In this document: positions 12,665 through 26,670 of the stretch, piece by piece | How the letters are laid out: the number at the start of each line of letters is the position of its first letter | How positions within the stretch are numbered: the first letter of the stretch is position 1 | Origin: Anoplolepis gracilipes | Lineage: Eukaryota; Arthropoda; Insecta; Hymenoptera; Formicidae | Assembly: GCF_047496725.1 (NCBI RefSeq) | Contig: NC_132973.1 | Coordinates: 11,046,233-11,110,232 of the forward strand | Direction: 5' to 3' | DNA length: 64,000 nt | Position numbers and translations under genes: made by a program | The notes under the pieces: model-generated | The model's database searches: none | The model's input: the letters and a program-made list of their open reading frames with translations, nothing else | Told to the model about the DNA's origin: nothing

Positions 12665-13763
12665 TATATTGATAATTAAGGAGAAATATCTGTCGAATAT
12701 ATCAAGCTGCCTTAAGAACATTGAAATATGAATTCACATTAATTTGTATGCATGATAGATTTTTCTTTGATTATTATATATATATATATGAAGCGATTAA
12801 TATTGAGAAAGATGCTAAAAGTCATGTTTTGCTACTTTTATTCCAGGTTCTGACGTTGGAAGAATTTTGATACTGTTTACTATTTTTCATCTTTTGTGAG
12901 TCATCTTAAATGGCAATCCTTATTTTTGTATTTATATCCATGATCAATTTTAATATAAGACATTACAACACACGTGGTTGGAAGAAATTTAGTACGTAAG
13001 ATAGACTGAAAAATTACGGGTTCCTGAAATAGTCACAAAATTGATGGGTTGTTTCGAAACATTTAATATAACCGAATAATAAGAAGAACGTAAAAACGAG
13101 CGACAAGAATTCTTAACCTCGACAACTGGAAAAGAGAAAAGACCATTCTCTCGAGACAGTTAAACCTTTAGAAAATTATTTGCTTTCAAGTTAAATTTAA
13201 TGAAAAATTTATTGAATAAAATAAAAAGTAATCATTTTCATTTACGTGACGATATTTAATGACAGTATTTAAAAAGAGTTTTTTTTTTTTTTCTTTTGAG
13301 AAATACTAACTTAAATTGACGTAGTATGCAAGACGTAATACGCAGGACAAAGAGGTGGCTCTAAAATATTCATGGTCATTGGCCTTACCTTTTATGTTTC
13401 TACGGTATTTTTTGTCTTTGTGGAGGTTTCATACATTGTTGACGAGATATCTTTCAAATGTTCTAATTAGTAGCGTAATTATTCGAATACTTGAAACATT
13501 GATGACATTTTAACGGTACGATGTTTTCCTATCTCCTGTCAATTATCTCTTTTTAATGAATTAGATTTTTATTTTTAAGAAACCTTTAAAACATACCATG
13601 TGTAATAATAAATATAATAATAAATAAAAAGAGATTAGAAATATAATAAGCAAGCATTACTTTTTTATTTATTTGTAAAACTTTATAATAAAAAATTGAG
13701 TCACACAATAGCAACGAACATTGGGTCGTTATTACCAAGATCGTTCCTTTCTGATTGCAGGGA

Positions 13764-13808
13764 ATGTATGACATGTTCATCCAAACACAGCAGACGAGTA
13801 GCGTCAAC

Positions 13809-13843
<35 letters not shown>

Positions 13844-16800
13844 CAACACCGTTCACCACCACAGCAAGAAACGCAAGTTGGACTACAACGTTAGCCAGCC
13901 GGTAATCCAGCACGCATTGGTCCAATCGACCAGCGACTACCAATTGGACAATACCGGTCTGCAACAACGATACTCCGTGAACGGTGCTAATACCGCATTT
14001 AGCTCGCTGCACAACAATAATGCGCTGCAGAAGAGTAGTCCGAACCAGCAGACCCTGGTACGAGCCTCGACGATCAAGCTCTTAGACACGTACCAACGCT
14101 GTGGCCAGAAGGTTAGTGCGACTTTCTACCTTCTTTCTATGTCACCGCATTTGTAATCGTTCAGCAGTAATATAGTCTGCTCTTTGTGTTCAATGCCGCG
14201 TTCAGTGCTAAATTCCGCCCTATAATACTCTAATTTATCCAATATAGAAATTGTATTCGTCGAATTACGAAGCTAATGAAATCATATACCATCAAGATTC
14301 GCACTTTATTTTCGAGTTTAATTACTATACTGTAATTATTGCACTTGTTAGTACACTAGAATCCGTGTTTATAACACGATGATGGTCTCCGTTTCAGTGT
14401 CAGCTACGTATATCTTCGTACTTAAAGCTAAAAACGGCCGTATTTAACGCTAATAAATGCGCGGCTTTGTTTGTTTTCCTTTTTTCAATATCGCGTGTAA
14501 TCAGCACAATGAACAAACACCCGCGGCAATGGCTCGGTGTCATTTGTTTGCAAGTTTTGCGTTTAATCGTAGCTTGTTGTTGTTTCGTCATTGCTCACAT
14601 TCTCTCGAACCAACTGTTATAAACATACACGTGTACTTAAGAGTACGAGAGCGCGAACAATCACGGCTACGTCTCTCTCAGCGTGTAGTTGACAATTTTT
14701 CATCTCAACGTTACGCAGACAGACAGGATGAACTTTCTTTCACGGTCTCGTCGTACGTTGTTGTCGTCTTTAGCGCTCCGGCAAATAAAACTTAACGACT
14801 ACTAACCGCTTATTGGCATAACGGCGCAGGCTCGAGAGTTAGATTGTTTGACTCTAAGATTACGTTTGGCAACGAGTCGTGATACTTCTCGCTTCGCAAT
14901 TGATGCTTCTTCTTGCTACAAGCCGAGCGAAAGGGAAAGGTCTCAGACAGCTCTAGTTTGTAGCAAGAATATACTATACAGTTTGCCCCCCCCCCCCCCT
15001 CCCCATTACTCATCCATTGCAAGCTTACTGCAGTGATCCTTCGACTATATGTTCTCGATAATAATTGTATCATAACACTCGCTTGTTGTATATAAAATTA
15101 ACTTTCAATTAATTAGGGATGAAATATCTTCCTGCTTCATTACTCGCAGCTTGATGTGAACTTGTTTCCAATATCCGTGGCATGAGCTCGTTTCAATTAC
15201 GTTTAAGAACTGTGTCATCTAACTTACTAACATCTCATCTAATAATTGTCTCCTCGGTTCGCCTCGCGTTTGGCATTTTATCCGCCTTTGAAATTTCCAA
15301 ATTGCATCCTCGCGTTGGCTGTAACTCGACGTCGATTCAATAACATCGGACGGCGCATGCAGTGCTCGCTATAATGTCCTCACTGATTCATTGCGCTCGT
15401 CTTCCAACATTCTCACTTACCGTTTGCGATTGTACGAACGTTTCATAATATGTTGTCGCGCGATTTTTGCCATCTCAATCGTTGCAGTCGAGCCACGTCT
15501 CCGAATTGCTAAATCGACGCGCATTCAACTAATCTGACGTTCGTTCTGTCAAACGACTAGGCACTCCCGAATCTCTCGGCATACTTGATTCGATAATAAA
15601 CGTACCGTGGATTTTTGAAACGTTCGATAGCATCTGAAGGTTAACGAGCTTCTAATTGCGCAGAAGGTACTTTAATTCCCTGAACACTCATTAATTTTCC
15701 GATTCCAAAAGCAGCGACATACACGCACTTAGCGTCGTAGGAAAATGAGGGTTTATTACCGGGAACTTATGGATACTACCACAAACGAATGCGCGATATA
15801 ATCGTGATGCTTATATATTGATATGATGTATATATATTTATACGTCATCCTCTCACGTATAACTTGCGCGATCGATTCGAGAATCCTCGACCGTCGAGAA
15901 TCGTGGCCTCTGGTAACTGATAAAATGCTGTTTGGCATAAAAAGAGCGTTTGCCATCGGTAAATGAGATTAGCAGGATTCAAGGATGCGGTACCGGTTTG
16001 AGATGGAAAATTTTTGCGTACATCTGGCGGAGCCGAGAGTTTGTTATTATTCGGGTACATCGTTGATAGTCCGGGATAGTCAGGGAGAATTTTGACGCCG
16101 ATTATTTTTAATTCAATTCCTCGAGGTAAAGATTCTCTCTCTTTCTCATGCGAAAGGTTTGGTCTTGTCAACAATATTATACATCGCACATACTGCGCAC
16201 CGGTCTAAGTTTAATTATGGAACACGACGATCATATTTCGGTAGTCTATCGTTGCACCGGGGTGTCACGAGCGCCGGCCGGCGGCGTAGATAACGTTTCC
16301 GTATGGCGTAGTTAACTATCGATTGCTTTCAAGGCTTCCATTACATATTTCATGCCGACCATCGTGCACGGAAGTGTGAACACGCGCGTGATTCTCCCGG
16401 CGAGAGTCGCAATTTTGGTGACTAGGCGCGACAAAGATGGGGGATGTACAATTAGCCGGAGATTCACGCGTGATGGCGAGAGGCGGCGTTTTTCTTTTTT
16501 CTCGATGATTCCTTCGACGATGATCGATGAGCAGCGAGCATTGATTCACCGGGCGATGTATCATAGCGCGCAAGGATGCACGATATAACGTTTGCTATAA
16601 GTATTTTCATCCGTTAATTAATCTTCAGCGATGCGCGAATCACGCGATCGGCGGCGATCGAAGCTCTCTTTCGCGTCGATTAGCCGCGGTGTGGAAAATT
16701 TCTAGGATCTCCGTTGCACAGATAGTACGTACTACTGTGTACACACCAAGAGGTGTGCGTTTGCGTTTGTGTACTGTCACCGACTATGTCGAGAGATCTT

Positions 16801-19800
16801 AATTCGTCGCTGTTACCGTTGGTCCGTTTTATCCGTCGTTCTCCCGTTCGTCCCAATTCGAAATTCTCCGTATTCGACGACGATCTCTTAACGTTTAAAA
16901 ATTTTTGTATAAGGTATATTCCTCCTACAGAGAAAAACTTGGTCGAGGGAGGGTAATGGTGACGGCCTGGCAGTCCACTCCGCCAACGCGACGAATGCGG
17001 TGGGTAGTACTGTAGTGTCGCAGCACCATACCCAACAGCAACAACAGCAGCTGCAACAACAACAGCAGCAGCAACAGCACAACAAGCAGACGAGTATGAC
17101 AGCGCATAGCAAGCAAGTGGCCAATGCGGCCAACGGAAACGGCGGTGGCAGCAATCCCCAAGGGGACGGGGATTATCATTTGGTGCAGCATGAGGTCCTA
17201 TATTCCATGACCAACCAGTACGAAGTTCTCGAATTTCTTGGCAGAGGTACTTTCGGGCAGGTAAGAACAAACGTTTGTAATATTATTATTATTATTTTGT
17301 CTAAATATGTGAAAGTTGCGTGCATCAGCTATTATATATTCTACTCTAGTTATGCAAAAATAAAATGATTTCTTGCAGGTTGTAAAATGTTGGAAAAAAG
17401 GAACGAATGAAATAGTAGCCATTAAAATTCTAAAGAACCATCCATCGTACGCGCGCCAGGGTCAGATTGAGGTGAGTATTCAAATCTAAAAATAAAACAA
17501 AAAAAAAAAAATAAAATAATGCGTTACATACAGATAAACGTAAGCATTTATAAATGTTGATTTGCGCTGTATACATACTATACGGAGCAATTTATCATAT
17601 TTACAGGTCTCCATCCTGTCTCGACTTAGTCAGGAAAATGCGGATGAGTTCAATTTCGTGCGCGCCTATGAATGCTTCCAACACAAGTCACACACCTGCT
17701 TGGTATTTGAAATGTTGGAGCAAAATCTCTACGATTTCTTGAAGCAGAATAAATTCTCCCCTCTACCCCTCAAATACATCAGGCCCATTCTCCAACAAGT
17801 ATTGACCGCGCTGTTAAAATTAAAGGTACGCGTTACAGTTGCACCCATTCACATTACTCGATCGATGAATTAGCATGTGCCTAATAGTACTTTGGCTTTG
17901 CAGCAATTAGGATTGATACATGCTGATTTGAAACCGGAGAACATTATGCTAGTAGATCCACATCGTCAACCGTATCGAGTGAAGGTCATCGATTTCGGAT
18001 CAGCCTCGCATGTGTCTAAAGCCGTCTGTAACACCTACCTGCAGTCACGATACTACCGCGCGCCCGAGATCATACTGGGACTTCCGTATTGTGAAGCGAT
18101 AGATATGTGGTCGCTCGGCTGTGTAGTTGCAGAATTGTTTTTGGGATGGCCTTTATACCCGGGTAGTTCCGAGTACGATCAAATTCGATATATAAGTCAA
18201 ACGCAGGGCCTACCGACGGAACATATGTTGAACAACGCTAGTAAAACAACCAAATTCTTTTATCGGGACATGGACAGTGTGTATCTTCATAATTGACGCA
18301 GATAATATTATAATATCGAATAGCGAGTACAAATTTCTCACAAACTCTAAATATTATTTTTAGGTACATATCCATTTTGGCGGTTAAAGACACCAGAAGA
18401 ACACGAAGCGGAGACTGGTATCAAATCCAAGGAAGCGAGGAAATATATTTTTAATTGCCTTGACGATATCGGTCAGGTTAATGTACCGACTGATTTAGAT
18501 GGCGGTCAACTCTTGCCAGAGAAAGCTGATAGGAGAGAGTTCATTGACCTCTTGAAGAGGATGCTTACAATGGACCAGGTAGTAATATCTAATTGATGCT
18601 TTTGATTTGAGAATGAGATTCTTTCGTATGTAAGAACATAAATGCAGTATTCTCTCATATTTGTTATGTGTTTGGAATAAAGGAGCGCCGTATAACACCC
18701 GGCGAGGCACTGAACCATGCATTTGTCACTCTGGCACACTTAGTCGATTACGCTCACTGTAACAACGTCAAAGCTTCCGTCCAGATGATGGAGGTTTGTA
18801 GGCGCGCGGGAGATTTTACCGCGAGTCCTGCACATCATCAGGCTCCACCGGCGCCTCAACCACCTCCAACGTCTTTAGTAGCCAATTTTGTACCTACCAC
18901 GAATGGCAGTGCGGTGACTCTCACCTTCAACAATCAATTGACCAATCAAGTGCAGCGATTAGTCAGAGAGCATCGCACCGCACAAACAGGATACGACAAT
19001 CTGGTATGTTTATATATTATATTTTCTTTTTAATTATATATATCATTTTATTTAAAAAAAATTGATGTATTTAATTTACACTCGTCTCCCCTTTAGTATC
19101 AAATATATAGTAACAGCAGTAGACGAGCGACACAGTACAGCGGGTCGTCTAGCGGATCCAACAGTGGGCGAAATGGAGTGCACGACTTTCCGCACCAACT
19201 GGTGCCTAGTATATTGTGTCCACCGCCCGGATACCAGACGATGCCGAGTCCTGCAAAGCATGTAGTTGTTGCTCAGGTAAAAAAAAAGAGAATAATATCG
19301 CTATTGTGTATGAATAATTAGTGTTATTTATTATTAGAATGATTAATCATTAATAATGAATTCGTTTTTTACAGCCACCGCAACCGCAACAAGCCCCTTT
19401 GCAGATTCAACCATCGATTATATCGCAGCAAGCCGTGGCCGCGGCAGCTGCAGCTGCTCAACAACAATACGCTGCGGTTCCTGTGTCTATGGTCGAAACT
19501 GGTCGACAAATGTTGCTTACTGTAAGTAAAACAATAACATTTTTCACTTTTGAATGACTATATAATAGTCTAGTGTGTTGATATACGTTTATGATCATCA
19601 TAGAATGCTGTGCAGACATCTTGGCCTGGTGGAAGTCGTCAAATGGCTGCGATCGTACCATCGTGGCAGCAATTGCCTCCGCAGCACGCAGCCATACAAC
19701 AACCACTGCTCAGCGATGCTGGTGATTGGGGAAGGCCTCTTATCGTCGATAGCTCTGCTATTCTACAGGTAGTACTTGTCAATAAACTGTTGATGATATT

Positions 19801-22800
19801 TAGTTAAAAGTTGTAGATAAGACTCGTTAATATGTATCTGCGTCTGGCTTACATAATGTTTTCTTTCTTTTTCTCATCCATGATATATTATTTATCGTTA
19901 TTTATTAAACTCAATTCTCGCGTTTCATGTATCGGAGTATAAAGCCAGAAAAGCTAGTTTATAATCATTCAGTTTTTAACTGATCTCCCTTGTTTTGGGG
20001 AAGGATCAGCGGCCGGTATTTCCTGTCACGGAGGTTTACAATGCTAGCGCACTCGTCGAGCATCCTTCGCAGAGCTGGGGCAAACGTACTGTCACTAAAC
20101 ATCATCATCATGTTACGGTACCACAGCAGACTCAACATAGACATGAACATAAGAAAGAGACGCAACAATTGAGTCCGGTGAAGAAGAGAGTTAAAGAGAG
20201 CACACCACCTAGTAGCATGCGACGACACTCGCCGACGTCGAGCAGTCATTGGCAGGAGCAGCCAGTGCAATCCCATCATCATAGTAGCAAGCACAGCAGT
20301 AGTAGTCACAATGTGGAGCATCAACCAATCGTTTCCGTGCGACAACAGACCATTACAATCGATGACACGCCTTCACCAGCCGTTTCCGTTATCACGATTA
20401 GTGATAGTGAAGATGAGGCGCCTGGAAAATGGTGAGTGTGTATGCCAAATGTAGCATAGCCTGCATCCAGTATATTAAAAGTAGTTTATCAGAGATTTAA
20501 TAAAACATGATGCACCTGTTTCTGATAATTTTGTAGAGTTCAGACTTAGATATTATAGACATGTCTGATAATCATGTTTTTGTGAATAAATAAAACGCGA
20601 CGATCGGTTTTTTTCGATATTTGTATCTGTAGCATAGAAACTTACATTTACTGCAATTTTATACCCAAATAATATCTGCCAATCAAACAGACAAATTGGC
20701 AAATCAAGACAAAACTAAGAAAATTGAAAATATTATATTAAACATAAAAATGGATTGTGAAAATGCATTTTATATGTCTCTAACATCGTGAACCGATTAT
20801 CGTTTTCGTAAAATATATGGTTAAGCACGCTTATCTGTTAGCGCATTATCAGTTGGTAGTAGAATCACGCATGATATCATTGACAGCTGCGGAGACCGTC
20901 AGTGCAGCGCCTGTCAAAGTTTGGCAACTCGCCTGTCGGGCGACGGACGTCCTGTCCGTGAAGAAGTCATACGAAGGTATATTAATGTAATGTGTCGTTA
21001 AGGGTGTTATGTGATTAACGATAATTTATTAAAAATATGCAGTTAACAAATCGAATATTACGAGGGACAGAATTGATTTCTATGCTTTCGAGATTAAACT
21101 TATTTTGTTGCGAAGTTTCAAGAATCGGTTGCCTCTTTGTCATTTACTTTGAAAATCTCGAAGATGTCATTTAATCTTTATAGACTTTATGTAAATTTTT
21201 TATAAAATTAAATTGGTCTATTATATTTGTTTATATCGTGTATATTGTAAATTTTCGAAAATCATCATTTTATACATATATATTTACACATTTTATTTTG
21301 CGAACAGTAATACTTTCAATGTATTTGGTACCAACGAGTGTACTTAGGAATCTGGTTGCGGAGCTTGGCGTGAAACAACTATCGACTAACACAAAACCAA
21401 TGTCTCCTTAGTAACAACTATCGTTGCAAATTAGCATGTAATATTTCACACACGGATGCAATGTTAACTTGTCGATGATCAAAGCACGCAACGGATGACA
21501 TCTTGATGATTTAGAATAAAAAAATCTCTTCTGTTTGAATTTACAGCACTCAGTCAACGCCGCGCGTTGTACAAATACAGCAGTCAACACACACGAGTAG
21601 TCAACAACACACGAACGGGCACGTTTCGCATAGCAGCAGTTCGTCGTCACATCGAACGCAACGTAAGAATGTCATCAGCTGTGTCACAGTAGGTGATAGC
21701 GACGGTGAAGCTAGTCCAAGCCGTACACATGCTCATTTATATCAACATATACCGCAACATCCGCAGCATCAACAGACCACACAGTTGATCAAGCATGAGC
21801 CGCAACAGCAACATCACGTTAGCAGGTGAACATTTACAATAATGACGCAGTGAAAAGAATTTTTCGTTAAAACTCTTTAAAACCTTTGTCTACTTTTTTT
21901 TAATTTTTAATCATAATCCTGTTTTCCATCTGACGCTTTTTGATTTAATCAATTTTTATAAAAGTAAGAAATATCGCGAAGAGATTTACGACCTATATTT
22001 TTAATAATTACAATATTAAAAGAAACTTTTTGTTTTAGTATTAAATAGCTATTATTACTATAAACTTATTGTTAGTTATAATATTTTATTTATGACTTTA
22101 TTATTATTATTATTAATAAATATTTGATTAACCTTTCTTGTTATTATTTTCAGCAGTAGCTCGGGATACTCTTCTCAGTCACAGAAAAAGCGGTTGTTGG
22201 CAAAGGTGCAATCCGAATGCAACATGGTGAACGTTGCGACAAAACCGGAACCCGGTGTCGAGTATCTTGCTCCACATCCGTGTCACGCGCCAGCTTGCAA
22301 AGAACCACCGACCTATCAGGTTAATTAATATTTCTATTCAATTAGTTTTACGTTTAATTTGTTTCTATTCTTTTATTTGCAATCCAATCGGATTCAGCGG
22401 ATCCATTTCGTTCTTTTTTATTTTGCGAAATGTCCGGCGAAGAAAGGGTGGGAGGAAAAAAGGGAAGACCCGAGTCGCGTGTATGCTATCAGGGCCTAAT
22501 TTTTTATTCTTTTTTAATAATTTCCTTTGGTTAATATTTTTTCTAGGATGACGTCTATGACATGCATGACCACTTCTTGCAGTATGTGACCACGAGTAGT
22601 GCGCATCCTCATCTTCAAGAGCAGCATATCGTGTATACGACTGGCACGGACAAACGAGTATCCTGGCCCGGAAAACGTGCCGAGTACAAGCATGAATACG
22701 TTCAACCACCAGCTGCACACTCTCGAGACCATCAAAAGTGGGTGGTCGCTAATCCTGTGCATCAATATAGGTGAGAATTTCTTTTTCGCTTGATCGTTAT

Positions 22801-23860
22801 CTCATCCGTATTTTTAATCGAAGCACCTGACGAGACGAGATGAGACCTCCTCTTGAATGATTTATACGATATTACTGACTGTATTATACATACTGACTGT
22901 TTTTTGTTTGATCGTATAAATTAGTTTCTTTTTCCCTTCGAGATAGTATGTCGAGAGAACTGAAAGAAGAGTTTGCGAATTTGTTGAGAACGTATCTCTT
23001 TAGATCTTTAAATGGACATATCGTAATAAAGAAATTAAGGATGTGAATCATACAAGAATGAATTTTGTTTCGTTTTGTACGTATAGGCAGAGCCAGGTAG
23101 TAGGTACGGCGGCTCATCCGGGTCATACTCACAGTCATCATGGGCATCCGGCTCATCTGAGTCCAGGCGGCAGTGGTGGCGGTAGAAGTCCCGCCGGGAG
23201 CTCTGTGATAGGAAGTGCCCAGCATTTGGGACAACCTCTCTATCAGGAATACGCTCACGTGCGCTCGAGAGCTCACGCGGTGCCACCTCCCGTGTATGTT
23301 ACCGCCGCGCCTTCGCAGGCTGCTACCGCTATCCAGCAACAACAAGTGCCCACCTATCAAGGCTTTACACCCGGGTGGGTAACTAGAAAAACTAGTTGAT
23401 GCATGCATGCCTTTTTATTCTATCTTCCTTCTAGCGTTAATGCTAATTAATTATTAACTAATATTAATCGTTTAAATATATACAATTATTAAAATCAATC
23501 ATATAATTGTTATAGTTAAACTATTTTCCATTTTCTGAGTTTATTCTCGAAACTACATGTTCGTGAATCGGCCAATCTATATATTATAAGAAAAAACTTA
23601 TTATTTCTTTTTTTAGAGCTTTGTGAAGACTTTCTAATGTGCGTTATCCCGTTTTTTACAGCTCGTCTCCATTAACGTTGTATGATTCTAGTCGAGCGTT
23701 GCCACCGCCAGCTCATCACAGCTCGGCCAGACCATTACTGGCAAGTCACGCAGCACATCCGTTGCCTGCGCATATGCAGCCTACAGCTGTTTATGGATTG
23801 GCCCCGCTATCGCCAGCCAAACACCAATATCAACCTTCCGGTTTATGGTTTACCGAATAG
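13764..23860 (+). CDS. Hipk: Homeodomain-interacting protein kinase
   Basis: Nuclear DYRK-family Ser/Thr kinase that phosphorylates transcription regulators in Wnt, Hippo, Notch and stress signalling (family knowledge). Sixteen coding exons: 13764-14111, 16931-17260, 17379-17471, 17607-17825, 17904-18276, 18364-18578, 18683-19003, 19097-19276, 19375-19521, 19604-19768, 20004-20431, 21547-21825, 22154-22319, 22547-22770, 23087-23374, 23662-23860, giving 1324 aa (human HIPK2 is about 1200). Order of parts: Ser10 tract at residues 17-26; basic KKRK at 35-38; Gln-rich stretch about 146-165; kinase domain from about 213 with GRGTFGQ, the lysine of VAIK (242), HADLKPEN (336-343), DFGSASH (360-366) and activation segment YLQSRYYRAPE (375-385); KKRVKESTPP nuclear signal; SUMO-interaction motif VSVITISDSEDE (924-935); NVISCVTV block; His/Gln/Ser-rich tail. 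The ATG lies 3 nt inside its exon, and an in-frame stop lies upstream in the leader exon. Very secure. Confidence 0.96.
13810..13840 (+). repeat. Hipk: AGC trinucleotide repeat in Hipk coding exon
   Basis: A run of AGC codons encodes ten serines in the Hipk frame. In other frames and on the opposite strand it produces poly-Ala and poly-Leu shadow ORFs, which are not genes. Confidence 0.9.
17033..17079 (+). repeat. Hipk: CAA/CAG repeat encoding glutamine in Hipk
   Basis: Mixed CAA and CAG codons encode a Gln-rich stretch interrupted by one Leu, just upstream of the kinase domain. The codon mixing makes slippage less likely than in a pure CAG tract. Confidence 0.85.
20887..20976 (+). other. 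Hipk: Candidate 90-nt in-frame cassette exon of Hipk
   Basis: Within the 1115-nt intron 20,432-21,546 there is a GC-richer island bounded by an acceptor (TTGACAG, ending at 20,886) and a donor (GAAG then GTATAT at 20,977). It is exactly 90 nt, has no stop in the required phase (1 + 29 codons + 2), and fits both neighbouring exon phases. It would add 30 residues beginning CCGDRQCSACQS immediately after the SUMO-interaction motif, giving a 1354-residue isoform. The codons look like coding sequence and the flanks are AT-rich. Use of this exon is inferred, not demonstrated. Confidence 0.5.
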
Positions 23861-24658
23861 ATTATTCGGTATCGAGTCGTGGATAAGAGTCGTACGAGCG
23901 AATGTAATAAGTACGCGCATGAATTTTCTGGAAACTTACGAGCCGCTTGTGCCAATCAGCGAATGCGTAATCGATTAAATGTAACGGAGAAAAAGGTATG
24001 CACATTTTTCATATTTTTTTGTGCACTTGGCCAGTAAGCGGAGCGGGGTGGGGGCGTCCGAACTGTTGCAATTTGTGAATACGAATCGAATATTATGCAC
24101 ACACTTATACAGGAATTTACGATCGAGCAAGTTTGCCGAATGAAAAGCAGCAGAGAATAGTAGAGATGTGTTTAAAGATAAAATTTTTGACAATCCGTCC
24201 TATATATATGTATATATAAGCAGTGACCACTCCCTTCCGATCCCCGCTCTTTCATAGAAAGCGAATCGTTAGGAGATCAGTGTAATTAGATCTCTTTATA
24301 TATATTTGTTACGTCTCTCTTGTGTTTGAAACAATTCCATCGCGTCTCATTGCGACAATTTCATAAGGAGATGAGAAAAAAAAAAAGAATTATTCTACTT
24401 TGACACGCAATTGTGTACATAAATAGAAATCTCATTACAATTTTTCTTTTCCTTATTTTTTTTGTTCAATTCGAAGAGATGTATACCTCGGTGTATGCGG
24501 CATACTGTATAAATTTCGTAAGTTTCCAGAGATACCGAAGTTTTACTACGAAAGGTAAGAGGTTTATAAGGACATTATGTGTACAGACCAAAATTTTCTA
24601 TGCCTGGATCTATTTAAACCCTACATGCGCATAGTTTCTCTCTCTATTGTAAATATAC

Positions 24659-24668
<10 letters not shown>

Positions 24669-24720
<52 letters not shown>
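24669..24720. repeat. TA microsatellite
   Basis: Pure (AT)n run of about 52 bp, shortly after a TGTAAATA site in the presumed Hipk 3' UTR. Confidence 0.9.
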
Positions 24721-24722
<2 letters not shown>

Positions 24723-25003
24723 AACTGTGGCATGTAATTTAAATAGATTGGGAGCATCGATATCGATGATAAAAATATACACGTGGAATGGCATTGTCGA
24801 TCACGTGCACGTAAAACTGTGAAACAAATATCGTTCATATACGATTTATATTTGCGATTTAATTTAAAGTACGAATGAGTATGCATTTCTTTACGGTATG
24901 TCTAAAAAATATATATATCGCGCGCGCGAGTATCTTATTTTTAATCCTCCTTAACGGAATCATTTTAACGAACTTTATAGGTTTTTTTTTTCTCGATCGT
25001 TGC

Positions 25004-25009
25004 AATAAA
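25004..25009 (+). terminator. Hipk: Proximal poly(A) signal for Hipk (candidate)
   Basis: This is the first AATAAA after the Hipk stop, about 1.15 kb downstream, in the context TTGCAATAAAGATCG. It would define the short 3' UTR isoform. Confidence 0.35.
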
Positions 25010-26052
25010 GATCGCGATTTTGTTCTTGTTCGTGAGATTTTTGATCGTATTAAGAATTTCGCTATGGGATATAGTGTGCTGTAGTCTTTTATGATATTTT
25101 ATTCATAACGGGTACTCAAGCCTAACGAGGTAATCACATTATTCTTCGTAGTTTGCAGCGTGTTACTCACAAGTATACGTTAACATAACACACACACACA
25201 TATTATTTAGTTATATTACATATTCGGAATTTCAGATAGATTCGAGTATATATATATATATAGAATTATTCGGGTTGTCATAAGTATAGTCGTGTGAGGA
25301 GTACTCGTCAAAACAATAATACACAAAAAATTTAGAATCAAGTCACGAATCTATCAAGATGATTGCACGACATCCGAATTGACGAAAGCTTTGACGTGCC
25401 TTTTTTGGAACAGTTCTATTATTTATTTTATTCCTATGTTATTATTTTCAATCGTTCGTTTCCATCGTCAACGTCATTTTCATCGCTCTAACGTCTCATC
25501 ATCATCCTCATTATCGTTGCTACTAATCGTCATTGTTCTCATGCCTAATATTTTGTTCTAAATTGTATAAATAGTATGTTACAGGCAATCTGCCTTAAGT
25601 TTATGGTCTAAAACGTGAAATAGTGACCACAGTTTGGAAGGATTCATGAATTGTATATAGGTTTAATGTGACTTTTCATTAATATTTCTTTCTCCAGTAA
25701 TCCTTTGCATTTTGATGAGAACTGTATTTAAAAAAAAAAAAAGAAAAAAAATGTACGCATCAAGTAAGTACATTGCACAAATCAGTAAAGAACAGGGAAA
25801 GGAATGATATTTGGAGAAAGCGATAGTTTTTGTTTTCAAAGTAGGAGTCGACAGATTTTTTTTTTCAAATGTTGAGAAGGAAATAGAAAGGCAGTAACAC
25901 ATCCTATATATGCGTGAAAATGCCAAACAGCAATAAAATATAATAGTGGATCTTGTATTAAAGAATTTCTCGCGGAGATATCACAATCGTATATTGCATA
26001 CATTTCCGCGTACTTAGATTTTTTTTTCAATAATAATAATAATGTTTAGACA

Positions 26053-26053
<1 letters not shown>

Positions 26054-26104
<51 letters not shown>
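26054..26104. repeat. GA microsatellite
   Basis: (GA)n run of about 50 bp in the Hipk downstream tract. Confidence 0.9.
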
Positions 26105-26109
<5 letters not shown>

Positions 26110-26581
26110 AAGGAGAGAATGTAGTTCTCTTTTAGATGTAGAGATTTCATGAAACTGGTTTTCACAATTCCGTTCTTCTCATCGAATCACGTTCTTCCTC
26201 GTTGCATTTTCTATGTCAGTATCTAAACTAAAGTCAGTATCTAACATTAATTTTCATTTTATTTCTAGAAAATAGGTATCATCATTCTCAGGCGGTATAC
26301 GCGTAGATACGCGATACGCATACATGGTTCTTCAAGTATCAGCGTCATTTTACGCAACTGCTAATACATGTATCTCGTGATTTTATGGAATAACGCTTAG
26401 GCATTGTTTTGCTCTAATTCTATTAATAAATGTATAGAAAGTTGTAACACGGTAATATTCGGCGTATATGGGATTAATTGCGGTATGTTGTTTAGAGTGA
26501 TTCACGTCCAGAGTTTAATTAGAGATATTTTACACGTAGAGTGAAAGAGGGAGAAAGAGAGTGAAAGAGAGTAAAAAAAGG

Positions 26582-26623
26582 GAGAGAGAGAGAGAGAGAG
26601 AGAAAAGAGAGGAGAAAATTACA

Positions 26624-26670
<47 letters not shown>

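Larger units (their letters stand above)
2102..13760 (+). other. Hipk: Long first intron of Hipk
   Basis: About 11.7 kb lies between the candidate leader exon and the first coding exon. No protein-coding exon could be supported. It holds a TCG-rich simple repeat (about 3050-3080), poly-T and poly-A runs, a TA-flanked inverted-repeat element (4780-5300), a possible second leader exon ending at 5601, a long inverted repeat (7641-7974), a GA microsatellite (about 9639-9676) and a MITE (12,331-12,664). Composition alternates between CpG-rich blocks (2300-3500, 8300-8600, 9400-10,000) and AT-rich blocks. Confidence 0.45.

Noticed and set aside
13586..14012. Minus-strand and alternative-frame ORFs with poly-Leu or poly-Ala
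   Set aside because: Shadows of the AGC repeat encoding Ser in the Hipk exon.
16680..17270. 196-codon minus-strand ORF with Cys and Leu runs
   Set aside because: Antisense of the Hipk Gln-rich exon; no splice or domain support.
22234..22551. 105-codon ORF between two Hipk exons
   Set aside because: Out-of-frame reading of an exon plus its intron.
24577..24886. Tyr-Ile-rich ORFs on both strands (also at 26,530, 29,285, 32,706, 36,847, 58,086 and 60,506)
   Set aside because: Translations of TA microsatellites.
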